In this document: in pieces, positions 44,501 through 53,190 of the stretch
Position numbering within the stretch: position 1 is the stretch's first letter
How the letters are laid out: each line of letters opens with the position of its first letter
Assembly: GCA_029204225.1 (NCBI GenBank)
Contig: CM055096.1
Coordinates: forward strand, 44,557,967-44,621,966
From: Diphasiastrum complanatum
Taxonomy: Eukaryota > Streptophyta > Lycopodiopsida > Lycopodiales > Lycopodiaceae
Reading direction: 5' to 3'
DNA: 64,000 nt
Made by a program: the position numbers and the translations under genes
Notes under the pieces: generated by a model
What the model saw: the letters and a program-made list of their open reading frames with translations, nothing else
The model's database searches: none
Told to the model about the DNA's origin: nothing

Positions 44501-45052
44501 GTTTATCTTACACAGACGCTATCTTTTGGTCTGAGATATCGTATAGGACAGCTTCGAGTCTCTTCTCATCAGCTTGCTATCGAGACAGGTAGATACACAG
44601 ACACTCCCAGATTGCAGCGGATATGTCAGCTTTGTTCTCTTCAGGAGGTGGAAGATGAGTTTCATTTCATCTTTCGCTGCCCAGTATACTATGAGATTAG
44701 AGGACGATACCATTGTTTATACCGAGATATTCCCCTCACGTTGAGCTCCTTCCTCGAGTATCCAGATGCTAGATGTGTGGGTCTTCTTTTGAGAGAGATG
44801 TATATTTTACGAGCTTCACTTCTACCTACGCTCTCAGATATGGATTCCAGTCAGGCTCACATTACTCAGTTCTTCCAGAAGCGAGACAGAGTGGATATTT
44901 CGGTTGCGGATTTTGACGTCCCCGTCCGAAGATCGAAGACACAGAGAGTTTCGGCTCGATCCAGTGCTACTAGATCTTCATACGCCTCCCACCAGCCTAC
45001 ATCACGACCCACTACTACCATCACTCATTACTTTCGGCTTGCTCGTAGCTAG
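41504..45052 (+). CDS. LINE family B ORF2 protein: APE endonuclease, reverse transcriptase, CCHC finger, PIP-like box
   Basis: Numbered from 41,552 it has 1,166 residues. The endonuclease shows WNCNG (N7), AETHE (E34), GDFNA (D149, N151), VVDYF (D232) and SDH (255-257), the apurinic-type catalytic set. Reverse transcriptase shows YRTIMIGHTLAKIYG, AGFRPGYSTSDQIFI, CFVDFRKAFDSVP (D596), GVKQGCPLSPTLFALYIDDL, YADD (695-698) and TYLGVLFSG. A zinc finger C1025-x2-C1028-x9-H1038-x4-C1043 follows. Near the end SQAHITQFF (Q1101) fits the PCNA-binding consensus QxxIxxFF, and a second ITHYF lies close to the C-terminus. All catalytic residues are present. It would nick target DNA and copy its RNA there. 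Translation probably needs readthrough of the TAG at 41,501. Confidence 0.93.
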   Translation, partial: ELGAPGYRSYPRSPTNLRLGFWNCNGFLSSSSAGDFADFIRKCDILLLAETHESLYHPLPNIQEYSWHSAFRPFVRGKTCQGSGGVACLYRDTTVQMVKQDPYARYIWLHIIGSLLGLPQDIYIAVCYFAPQTSVFAEFGGDPFQALSDDIAIFSQQGSILLAGDFNARTSSRQTEFHAATDLLRLYPLDMGLDRVSQDADTPATSFGEQLITLAETHALAILNGLTQWPSSSAYTCYPHGGGHSVVDYFIGSPALISHISDFSITPPTISDHSLLHISLGHITSSLQISCSLPTHKRIPFTQSGFTNYTTILSQLLANFPFMAPIDQQATFLSTSILAAASSSFPTKTTSSHRSVHNRWYDAECRSLHNHVTYARSHSPATLKQCQKEYHRTTRTKKIKYLQSLCQKMINSLDSPSSFFWKHFTRHSSTLAPIAIESWIEYATELYTTDSPPTSLSPRPDHCSLFTPDMVENAIKHAKLNKATDYDSLSVDFLKPVAHLISPYIAHVFNTAVTSGFPTAWCTNILHPILKAGDPMNVGNYRTIMIGHTLAKIYGSILQTVTGSFAETEGLHAMGQAGFRPGYSTSDQIFILRCIIEEARHRKQRIYCCFVDFRKAFDSVPRHLLFQRLSSLGFSEDTIAAIITLYERVLARFRDGSGWSSQIHSTIGVKQGCPLSPTLFALYIDDLERIIREEGGEGCPLADIIIPILLYADDVVLLSSSAAGLQSHLSALHHFCQRWGLTVNLKKTKIMVFNTNRQHMRDVIFYYDRLPIEIVTSYTYLGVLFSGPLLTFRPAATARLRKGHTALVHMERFCSTYYVQDPATRCLLFSATVSPVVLYSAETWCPDLSRDTWRDLTRIQILMLSRIIRAKPSVPHDIILAEFASPPLVVGAMFQIITFLHRVSDLDTSRYIVAALTSSCTIADQGAKHSWYRSVSALLQTWGLSALDLPNGTHAYIRQQIYRSYIRTIWSHPDPDRVKLHYYGTHLLRLDVSGLPILPVYLTQTLSFGLRYRIGQLRVSSHQLAIETGRYTDTPRLQRICQLCSLQEVEDEFHFIFRCPVYYEIRGRYHCLYRDIPLTLSSFLEYPDARCVGLLLREMYILRASLLPTLSDMDSSQAHITQFFQKRDRVDISVADFDVPVRRSKTQRVSARSSATRSSYASHQPTSRPTTTITHYFRLARS

Positions 45053-45286
45053 TTTCCTCCGCGGAGCAGGTGGTTAAGCTCTTGCTTTGTACCCTCACCA
45101 GCTGGTGGTCAAGCTTGGATACCTTTTCTCTTAGAGACAGAGAGATCGATATTTTAGTTTTAGTTTTACTGTCTTTTCATTGGTAAATAAGTCCTTATGC
45201 GGACAATGCTTCTCACATTTTGTACTCTCTTTTGTCTTATGTGCCCCTGGGCACCAAAAGACGTTAATAATAATAATTCTAATTCT

Positions 45287-45290
<4 letters not shown>
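45053..45290 (+). promoter_or_regulatory. 3' UTR of LINE B with terminal hairpin
   Basis: The terminal structure at 45,234-45,262 has a lower stem GTCTT/AAGAC and an upper stem GTGCC/GGCAC, then GTTAATAATAAT. The family B copy at 37,956 has GTACC/GGTAC in the upper stem, a compensated change. Such 3' structures serve as recognition sites for the reverse transcriptase in several LINE clades. Confidence 0.75.

Positions 45291-45320
<30 letters not shown>
45290..45320. repeat. (CT)n tail of LINE B and junction with family C
   Basis: About 15 CT units. The next LINE fragment starts directly after it. Confidence 0.95.
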
Positions 45321-45321
<1 letters not shown>

Positions 45322-45755
45322 GGCTACGATTCAGATGGAGAGGCCGAGATTCCAGATTCTTCCATACATCGGCAGCAGCGACCATGTCGACGGCCAAAGA
45401 GACAGTCAGCCATTAGGCGCCAGCCCAGATGGACACAGCAGCAGAGACGACACCGACAGCCTACCCGACGGCAGAGGTCCATGGCACACCTAGTGACACC
45501 TTCACAGCATACCATCCACCACTTCTTCTAGGCTGATAGGCATCATGATATTCGATTCTAGGCTGCTGGACCCTAACTTGGCCAGCCATCTTTAGGCATT
45601 ATATTTGCAGTTATTGTTTTTTAGATGATTGAGCTTTAAGCTCCTATGTGCACACTTGACATGTACCTTTTCTGAGTCCTATGCACCTTATGGTATTCAA
45701 GGACATTAATGAAATCTTTCTTTCTTTCTCTCTTTCTTTCTTTCTCTCTCTCTCT
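45321..45755 (+). mobile_element. LINE family C, 5'-truncated 3' end with TTTC/TC tail
   Basis: The copy starts at the CT tract. An open frame gives the extreme C-terminus of ORF2: GYDSDGEAEIPDSS, an Arg/Gln-rich stretch, then TPSQHTIHHFF and a stop at about 45,531, again a QxxIxxFF motif. The 3' UTR ends with a related hairpin (45,676-45,704: lower stem GTCCT/AGGAC), GACATTAATGAAATC and TTTC/TC repeats. Confidence 0.85.
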
Positions 45756-46184
45756 TGAATGGACAGAGGCAGATCTCGTGCCATGAGGATCTTTTTAAGG
45801 TGTAGACTTAGTTAGGCAACAGATTTGATTCCATGTCTGTAACTGAGAGTGCTAGGGAAGGATTTGTGCTTCGGCAGTTGAGCGGGCAGCTGACTTTAAA
45901 GGTTTCGAATGCCAATACGATGGCGGAGAGCACATGTACTTGCTGGTTAGTTTTAGGAAGAGCGATAAGCAGCTGTTGGGGTTTTGGAAAGGGCAGATGC
46001 TGCACCCGATCAAGCAAGCAAATTGCTTGGTCTAAGCTAAAGAGTTGAAGACCATCTGAAAGGATCCAAGTTCAAGCTATTACTGAGGAAGCAGACTTAT
46101 GCAAAAAACTTAAAACACCATTTGTACATTCCAGTGGTTTGAATTTCATTCCAATTGGCTGGTGCCAAAACCGACAATATTTTC
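45756..46184. other. Unassigned spacer between LINE units
   Basis: About 430 bp with a 71-codon plus-strand frame (45,833) and no recognised motif. It separates the TTTC/TC tail of family C from the short CT run at which the next LINE begins. Confidence 0.4.
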
Positions 46185-46304
46185 TCTCTCTGCCATCTGT
46201 CCGCTGCCAGCCTACCACCTGTCCGCTGCCAGCCAGCCCTGTCCGCTGCCCCTGCCACGTGCTGCCCTGCCCGCTGTACCTACTCGCTGTCTGAGTCCTG
46301 ACCC

Positions 46305-47309
46305 ATGGGACCCCCTAAACGCACCCGTTCCCCATCTGCCACGCAAGCAGCTGCCTGCGTGGCAAAACCTCCTGCCACGCCTGCCTGCGTGGCAGATACT
46401 ACTGATACGCAGGCAGTACTGGCCTGCGTGCTAGCCTCCGTCTCTGTCCCAGCTTCCTCCTCCTCCTCCTCTTCTTCCCCTTCCTCTTTTTCTTCCCCCT
46501 CCATAGACCCAGCTCCTACTCCCCTTCGAGCCAACCCTCCTGCTGGGATCCTACATTTTCCTAAACCCCCTACTGCCCCACCCATCCCTTATACCCCATC
46601 CAAAGCAACCGAACTATTCTCTTCTTTCCAAGAAGATCAGTTCCGGAATGACTTCCAGGTCATGAAGATGGAGTTGTCCCAGCTTAAGGAGACCGTTGCA
46701 ACGCTAATCACCGAAAAGAATGACATGCAGGCTAGAATTTTGCAATTGGAAAAAGCAATAAGCGACAAACAGGTTTCATCCTCCGAATCCACCACTACTA
46801 TGATCAAGGCACTAGAGCAGAAGATTGAACAGCAGAAGGAAGAAGCTCTCTCTTGGGCGTCGGTATTGAAGAAAGGCACTAAACCCAGTGCTCCCATTAC
46901 CTCGGTAATTTCAGCCACGACCCAGGAAGAGAAATCTAGAGAGCAAAAGGCACTTAATATCAGAGTCAAAGGGATCCCAGACACAAAAGACGCCACAGCC
47001 AAGGCCACACGTTTTCTGGACACCACACTAGGACACCGAACGGAGGGATTGGACACGACATGGAGGACCTCCAGAGATACCGCCACTCTGGTTATCCGCT
47101 TCACCTCATTGGCTACTAGACGAGATGCTCTGCGATGCAGAGCTAAGCTCCGCGGCACCACTATTTTTATGGACGACGACCTTACGCACATCCAGGTGGA
47201 GGAGAGACGTAAGGCCTTCCAGGAGGCCAGAGAGTCAGGTAAGAGAGTCGTATATAGAGATGGACGAGTGCGTCTTCTTGATAGCACTCTCACAGGACCT
47301 TCTCATTAG
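46305..47309 (+). CDS. LINE ORF1 protein, second type
   Basis: 334 codons from ATG 46,305 (MGPPKRTRSPSATQAAACVA). A Ser/Pro/Ala-rich disordered half is followed by a coiled coil (about 110-190: MKMELSQLKETVATLITEKN, IKALEQKIEQQKEEALSW) and the C-terminal domain: ALNIRVKGIPDTKDA, DTATLVIRFTSL, RAKLRGTTIFMDDDLTHIQV and ESGKRVVYRDGRVRLLD. Blocks line up with ORF1 of family B over the whole C-terminal domain. Role as there: RNA-binding chaperone of the LINE particle. It is uninterrupted. Confidence 0.85.
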   Translation: MGPPKRTRSPSATQAAACVAKPPATPACVADTTDTQAVLACVLASVSVPASSSSSSSSPSSFSSPSIDPAPTPLRANPPAGILHFPKPPTAPPIPYTPSKATELFSSFQEDQFRNDFQVMKMELSQLKETVATLITEKNDMQARILQLEKAISDKQVSSSESTTTMIKALEQKIEQQKEEALSWASVLKKGTKPSAPITSVISATTQEEKSREQKALNIRVKGIPDTKDATAKATRFLDTTLGHRTEGLDTTWRTSRDTATLVIRFTSLATRRDALRCRAKLRGTTIFMDDDLTHIQVEERRKAFQEARESGKRVVYRDGRVRLLDSTLTGPSH

Positions 47310-47360
47310 GGATTTGGGGTTCCTGGGGTTGGGAGCACCCCGGGGCCCCATCCACACCAC
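47300..47360 (+). promoter_or_regulatory. Candidate stop-codon readthrough site, second LINE
   Basis: ORF1 ends at TAG 47,307-47,309 and the same frame continues open into the endonuclease (LRIGVWNCAG). The TAG is followed by GGATTTGGGGTTCC and a G/C-rich segment in which GGGGT and ACCCC (about 47,326-47,340) can pair, with further GGGGCCCC. UAG-G plus a nearby structure is the arrangement known from gammaretroviral readthrough. No ATG precedes the catalytic WNCAG. Confidence 0.55.
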
Positions 47361-48217
47361 CTTCGGATTGGAGTGTGGAACTGTGCTGGCATACATTCAT
47401 CTTCTTCTGCAGGGGACCTGGTTGACTTTATTACTGGTTGGGATATATTATTCTTTATGGAGACACACGAGAGCCCAAAGCGTGGACTTCCTTCTTTTCC
47501 TGGATACAGATGGGACTCAGTATTCCGACAAGAGACTAGATCTGCCAGTGGTCGGGGTTCAGGGGGGGTCGCATGTTTATACACAGAGTCTCTCCACTCG
47601 AGTCTGGACTTCATCCGACATGACAATCAGGCCCGCTATATATGGACTCGCATTGTGGGTCAGGATATTGGTTTGGACAAAGATCTTTTTATGGCAGCAT
47701 GTTACTTTCCACCAGAGTCTTCGTCTTTTGCGGAGGGTATTGGATCTCCGTATCAGGACCTCTCACCAGATATTATCAGATTCTCAGAGCGGGGGCATAT
47801 TCTCCTCACTGGGGATTTTAATGCCGAACATCTTCGCGACAGACAGAGTTTTTTGACACCACAGATCAGCTTCGTGTTCGTGCCCTTGACGGTGATATGC
47901 TGGGAGTTACCAGGACGTCCGCGGACAGTTTGGGACCTACTACTCCATATGGTGAGTATTTACTGCAGTTTGGAGAGGCACATGAGCTAGCCATTTATAA
48001 TGGCTTACCCTGCTGGCCACATTCAGACAGTTATACATCCCATCCCCACAGTGGAGGACATAGTGTCGTTGACTATCTCATGGGGTCACCATCCTCTGTA
48101 CCCATCATCTATGATTTCCGTGTCTCCCCCACCACCCTTTCTGATCATTCCTTCCTCTCCTTCGATATCGGTCACTTTCCCCCCACTCACCCACCTCCAT
48201 TACCCACGCTTGCCTGA
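47310..48217 (+). pseudogene. LINE ORF2 endonuclease domain, frameshifted and cut
   Basis: Motifs: VWNCAGIHSSSSAGDLVDFI, METHES, GSGGVACLY, LLTGDFNAEHL, then after a frameshift near 47,870 HSGGHSVVDYLMGSP and LSDHSFLSFDIGHF. These cover the full AP-endonuclease catalytic set. The sequence ends at 48,217 before reverse transcriptase. Confidence 0.85.
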
Positions 48218-48476
48218 TTTTCTTTCTTTCTTTCTCTCTCTCTCTCTCTCCAACACCTCACTTTATGGCTATTTTCTCCCAGAAACCCTACAAAAGTAAC
48301 CTTAGGCCTAAATTAGCCCTAGCCCTAAATCTAACTTATTCAATCCCAAAAACAGCAGCACTGTTCACAAAATCTCAGATTGCATGAAGCATTCAAGATT
48401 CAAATCACAGATTCCTACATAATTGAAAGCATTTCATTCTCCACCTGCATCCACAAAATGACAGTATGGAACGCAT

Positions 48477-48538
<62 letters not shown>

Positions 48539-48578
48539 GTCAAAGCTAAAAAGTCTAATCTAACTGCTCAAGGAGATA

Positions 48579-48660
<82 letters not shown>
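48218..48660. repeat. TC-tract mosaic with short fragments
   Basis: TC tracts at 48,218-48,250, 48,480-48,535 and 48,581-48,660 enclose two short unrelated pieces (48,251-48,479 and the 45-bp 48,536-48,580). The first starts CAACACCTCACTTTATGGC and carries CCCTAA-like motifs; similar starts follow TC tracts at 51,429 and 52,110. Confidence 0.8.
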
Positions 48661-48663
<3 letters not shown>

Positions 48664-50715
48664 GCAGATCACATCTTCACATTACGGGCCTTGATTGAGG
48701 AGGCTAAGCACAAAAGAGAGAGGGTTTATTGTTGTTTTGTGGACTTCAGGAAAGCCTTTGATTAAGTTCCTCGCTCATTGCTCATCCAGAGACTCCAAGA
48801 CCTGGGCTTCTCCACCGACATTGTTCTTGTTGTGATGGCACTTTATGAGCGGGTCTTGGGATGCTTCCGGCATAGCAGTGGCATATCCGATCACATTTGG
48901 AGCACTATTGGGGTGAAGCAGGGTTGCTCCCTCTCACCTGTCCTCTTTGGCTTGTGTATTGATGAGTTGGAGAGAGTCATTACACAGTGTGGTGGTGCTG
49001 GCTGCAGGCTTGGGGACCTCTTGATTGCTATCCTCCTTTATGCCGACGATGTGGTATTGATATCACCGACTAGAGAGGGTCTACAGCGACAGTTGGATTG
49101 CTTGCATGAGTTTTGCACCAGATGGGGCCTAGGGGTGAACATTGGGAAGACCAAGGTTATGGTCTTCAACACTTCGCGAGCATTCATGCAGCGACATGAG
49201 CTTACTTTGGGTGGACAAGTTCTAGAGGTGGTCCCTTCCTACACATACCTGGGGGTCCTTTTCTCAGGTCCTACTTTTAGCATGAGACAGGCCGCCACCA
49301 CCACCCGACTAGGGAAGGGACATGCCTCCCTTGTTCAGCTAGAGTGATTTTGTTTCCGGAAGTCCATCCAAAATGCTCGTAGTAAGTGTCGCGTCTTTGA
49401 TACCATTTTCACCCACCACAGCTTTATATGCAGCAGAGGCATGGTGTACAGGTCTCCCCTCTTCACACTGGGCCAGTCTTTCACGGCTACATACCATTAT
49501 GCTAGCTCGGTTGATTTGAGCGAAGCCTTCTGTTCCACATGAGATTCTCCTGGCCGAGTTTGCAATTCCACCTATACAGATCGAGGCAGCTCTTCAACTC
49601 ATTACCTGAATCCAGAGGATACAGGCGCTATCAAAGATCGACGCACGATACATATAGGTTGCACTATCCTCCTCACAGCATCTTCATGATCAGGGCTACA
49701 GGGTATCATGGTTCTCTCAGGCCTCAGGATCTAAAGCACGTAATCTCCGTCTAGTAAAGAATGAAGTAATCAATGGCTAGGAGGTAAAAGGCTGGGGTGT
49801 CGTGTGTAAATCTCTCCGTAATATGAACATCTCATGTACCGTCAGAGCAACACATCGTGGGTCCTCATAGGCTACGAGAGAGCGTAGAGTGGTAGGCATG
49901 TCTCGAAACAAGCAACAATATCGCCCTCTGATCTCATAGTATATAGGGCACCGAAAGATAAAGTGCTCCTCAGACTCCACCTCACCTAGAGAGCATAACT
50001 GGCAAATCCGCTCCTCTCTAGGAATACCATGGAACCTCCCAGTCTCAATGGCTAGCTAATGAGAAGACACCCTAAGTTGTCCCAGTGTGAATCTGAGGCA
50101 ATGTGATAGTCCTGAATACAGGTAGCGCGGCATGACCGGGGTCCCTGATGCATCCCGCTCCAGGAAATGGGTCTGGTAGGAAGCTGGCTTAACCCCTAAC
50201 TGGTTATGCCAAGTCCGCTCTAGATATGCGCGATAGAGGAATCGTCTGAAATACTGATGGGTGCTTGAGGGAAGCTCTGTGATGGATGAGGATTATGACG
50301 GCGACAAGGATGATAGCCGCTCACATGCTCATAGAGATCAAAGAGAGTGTACTTCTCACCATCATGTTACTACCAGGATCACCAGACATCCTATGCAAAG
50401 GCGTACTACTACTAGGCATGCTCATGCTCACAAACGCCGCCGGCAGGCTCCAATCCTTTCTCATGTTGTGGCTCGCATTACATCTTTCTACAGCAGCGGC
50501 ACAGTCTTGAAATCTTGACACAGCTGCATATGATTATTATGCACACACGTCTATTTCAGTTTATAGTTTGTATTAGGTGTTTTCTTTATTATGGTTTGGA
50601 GACATTTTATACGCTCCCATGGTTACCACACACTTGACATGTACTTCTTTAGTCTTATATGCCTTTTGGCATGGAAAAGACATTAATAAAGCTTGCTTTC
50701 TTTCTTTCTTTCTTT

Positions 50716-50755
<40 letters not shown>
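48661..50755 (+). mobile_element. LINE family A copy with internal inversion and TTTC/TC tail
   Basis: 5'-truncated at a TC tract within RT. A 189-codon frame (48,778-49,347) keeps [40 protein letters not shown] and TYLGVLFSGP. Upstream, KAFD is followed by a stop. The sequence continues with stops to about 49,726. From 49,727 to about 50,283 it is reversed: the minus strand reads GVKPASYQTHFLE, LRFTLGQLRVSSH, RICQLCSLGEVESEEHFIFR and CPIYYEIRGRYCCLF. Plus orientation resumes at 50,284 with the acidic/His tail and VVARITSFYS. The 3' UTR hairpin is at 50,652-50,681. Confidence 0.9.
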
Positions 50756-50756
<1 letters not shown>

Positions 50757-51380
50757 AGCTCTCTCTTTGTCTCTCCCTCTGCCAGCGATGAGCAGACCTG
50801 ACACATGTGAGCAGCAATTGCACAAGATTATTATTTATACACCTCATCACTATTTTATGTCCTAAACCCAAATCTTAAAACCTAACCCTAAACCTAGTTA
50901 CATCCACCATCAAAACACACTGAAACCAAACTGACTCTGACTCTAGGTGTCTCAACACTCCCTCTTACTCCCAATGCTACTATTCTGAATCATTTTTTGC
51001 AACCTAATCCAAATTGTAAAATCTCTCTTGCATCCATAAATGAACAGATAAATGAACAACAAAACCCTGGACAAAAAACAAAGACACCTGAAGAGACCTG
51101 AAAATGGTAGGAGTTAGGTTTTTGCTATGATTTCGCGATTTGAGAAGAGCTTAACCGCATAATCTGCACCTGCTTACACTGCTAACCGAAAAACACAACT
51201 GAAAGATATGAATTTCGTGACAACACTCAAATTGAGAATAGGTGACACAGATCAATAGGGCACCCAATCTCCAAGCTAACAACAGGAAATCAAAAACTTG
51301 TTCATTATTCTGAGAAAGCATGAACGTAATGATGAACCCCTAACCCTAACCACATCTCTCTCCTTTTCTTTTCCTGCTGG

Positions 51381-51431
<51 letters not shown>

Positions 51432-51918
51432 AACTCACTTTATTGCTATTTTTCACCTAAAAACCCTAAAAAACCCTAATCCTAAAAAGCAACAGTCTCT
51501 CCATCACCCGTCTCTCTCCTCTCTCTCTCTCCCTCTCCCTCTCTCCTTTACTGGGCATCCCTAGAGCCCTCTCTTTCCCGCCATCTCTCCTCTAATCACA
51601 CTCTTCACCGGAAACCCGATTTCTAAGAGGCGTGTTAAAGGCGCAGGAACCCACCAGAGCAGCTTCGAGTTCTGTACGGCACTAACGCGACTGCTCTGCT
51701 TGGATTGAGGATTTCTCTGGACAAATCGCATCTTCCTTGGCCCTTGTGAACCAAATTACAGCAGCAAGATCCCACCTCCAAACTAAGACAAGAAAAAAAT
51801 CCTACACTTCACTCCTCCTGATCTTTTCTCCAGACACTCCTCCTCCCGATCTGCTCTATTGCCAATAATGATCGACGCCCGCAATCTTCCTCCTGACCTT
51901 CCTCCCTAAAAAAACCCT

Positions 51919-51961
<43 letters not shown>

Positions 51962-52004
51962 CACTCAAGTGCTCGTCCACCAAGTGCTCGTCCTCCCGGC
52001 AGCG

Positions 52005-52039
<35 letters not shown>

Positions 52040-52200
52040 CTCCTCCCTAAGCACCAAAAAAACAACCTTATTGAACATGAATAAACGAGAACAACTCTCT
52101 CTCTCTCTCCACTCACATCATTGCTATTTTTCCTTTGAAACCTAAAGAACCCTAAGAACCCTAAAAACACCCTAAAATATAAAAAAACAGTCAGAGTCAG
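50756..52200. other. TC-tract mosaic with CCCTAA-rich pieces
   Basis: TC tracts at 51,382-51,428, 51,922-51,958, 52,008-52,037 and 52,095-52,109 separate short unrelated segments. Degenerate plant-telomere-like CCCTAAA motifs occur at 50,862-50,900, 51,335-51,350, 51,462-51,486, 51,905-51,920 and 52,136-52,172. 51,500-51,900 looks like plant 5' UTR or promoter-type sequence, but no gene follows. No coding region is evident. Confidence 0.55.
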
Positions 52201-52218
52201 TCTCTCTCTCTCTCTCTC
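52201..52218. repeat. (TC)n tract before the ORF1-only element
   Basis: Nine TC units; the ORF1-only element starts directly after it. Confidence 0.9.
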
Positions 52219-52507
52219 TATGTGGCAGCAGCGCGCCTTCTCCTCCCTCTTGCGATGGCTCCCTGCAACGATGGCGCCCTGCTGTTGATGCCTTGCTCCT
52301 GCTGCCCGTTGCTATACTGTCGTTGGCCCTCCATCGCTACCTAACCTGCCATACCTGTCCCTCCCATCTGCCATCGCTATCTGTCCCCTCCTGCCATCGC
52401 TACGTGTCCCGCTGTCTGCCCATCTCCCTCTCCCTCCCTCCTGCCATCGCTACTTGTACCTGTCCTTGTCCATGCCCTCCCTTTTGCATCTTGACCCGCT
52501 CCTCCTG

Positions 52508-52530
52508 CCCCCCCCCCCCCCCCCCCCCCC
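52508..52530. repeat. Poly-C run
   Basis: 23 C in a row in the 5' UTR of the ORF1-only element. The length is uncertain because homopolymers are error-prone. Confidence 0.8.
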
Positions 52531-52625
52531 GCTACTTGTCCCTATCCTTGCCCTTCCTTTTGCTTGTCCTTTTGCCTTTCCTCTACCCCTTTTCCCTCCT
52601 TAATCCTGTATATAGTTGTGGTACT

Positions 52626-53190
52626 ATGGCTGATTGGCAATCTGTGAATCGGAAGGGGAAGAAAACCCCTCCCCCTTCTCCCTTTGTCTTCTCAGCCATC
52701 CCTACTACAACTCCAAATCCCTTTACCTTGCCCCCTCCCTCTCCTGCTTCCTCTCCCTCACCCCTACCCTCCACTCTCGCAAGCTCCACCTCTTCTCCTA
52801 CTGTCACTACCCCCTCTACTCATTCTTCCTCCTCTCCCTCTTTTACCCCTTCATCTTCATCCCCCCCACTGTCTCCATCTCTTTCAGCTAAATTTTTGTC
52901 TGATTTCCCCCGTATCATTGATTCTCATTCCACTTTTGGTCTCAAAGAGGATGTCATATATGCTGCTTGGGTGGGTAAGCTCCAACCCACCACAATGTTT
53001 CTACGATTCTTTGCTTCGTCAAAAGGTTTTGCGTAAAAGAGGCTGCCTGAAGGGGTCTACTATTCTTATGGATGAAGACTTCATAGCCATTCAATGGACT
53101 GAGAGAAAGAAAATCATCGTAGATGCTAAGGCCAATGGTTTCTGGACTCTCTTTCGAGACAGACGCCCAGTCTTGGTTAAAATTGCATAA
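52626..53190 (+). pseudogene. ORF1-like gene of the non-autonomous element, one frameshift
   Basis: ATG 52,626 starts MADWQSVNRKGKKTPPPSPF. A long Pro/Ser/Thr-rich region is followed by AAWVGKLQPTTMFLRF, which matches the start of the ORF1 C-terminal domain. Then, after a one-base shift near 52,998, come GCLKGSTILMDEDFIAIQWT, ERKKIIVDAK and LFRDRRPVLV. These align with KGTFIYMDDDLTNTQWLARK of LINE B ORF1. The coiled coil is missing. The stop is TAA at 53,188. Confidence 0.75.

Larger units (their letters stand above)
40370..45320 (+). mobile_element. LINE family B, full-length copy, both ORFs open
   Basis: This is the only apparently complete non-LTR element here. The 5' end abuts the (CT)n tail of the previous element. 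A GC-rich 5' UTR (40,370-40,594) with repeats of CTGCTGGCGCTGC type is followed by ORF1 (40,595-41,503), ORF2 (read in the same frame to 45,052), a 3' UTR of about 240 bp with the terminal hairpin (45,234-45,262), ATTCTAATTC repeats and (CT)n to 45,320. No frameshift or premature stop occurs in ORF2 over 1,166 codons, so it may be, or recently have been, active. The tail is a microsatellite rather than poly(A), and the C-terminal finger differs from ordinary plant L1 elements. Confidence 0.93.
46185..48250 (+). mobile_element. LINE 5' portion: ORF1 plus endonuclease, 3' part missing
   Basis: It begins at a short TC run (TTTCTCTCTCTGCC) with a CTGCC-rich 5' UTR, then ORF1 (46,305-47,309) and ORF2 endonuclease sequence to 48,217, where it passes straight into TTTC and TC repeats (48,218-48,250). 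Reverse transcriptase and the normal 3' hairpin are absent. The ORF1-ORF2 junction has the same in-frame single-TAG design as family B, but the sequence is clearly diverged. Its relation to family A cannot be tested because the A copies lack ORF1. Confidence 0.85.

Noticed and set aside
50862-52172. CCCTAAA-like motifs as an interstitial telomere
   Set aside because: The motifs are scattered and degenerate, with no tandem array; telo-box-like promoter or element pieces fit better.
52293-52625. Upstream extension of the ORF1-like frame
   Set aside because: It translates a C-rich 5' UTR with a homopolymer of uncertain length; the ATG at 52,626 with a protein-like start is preferred.
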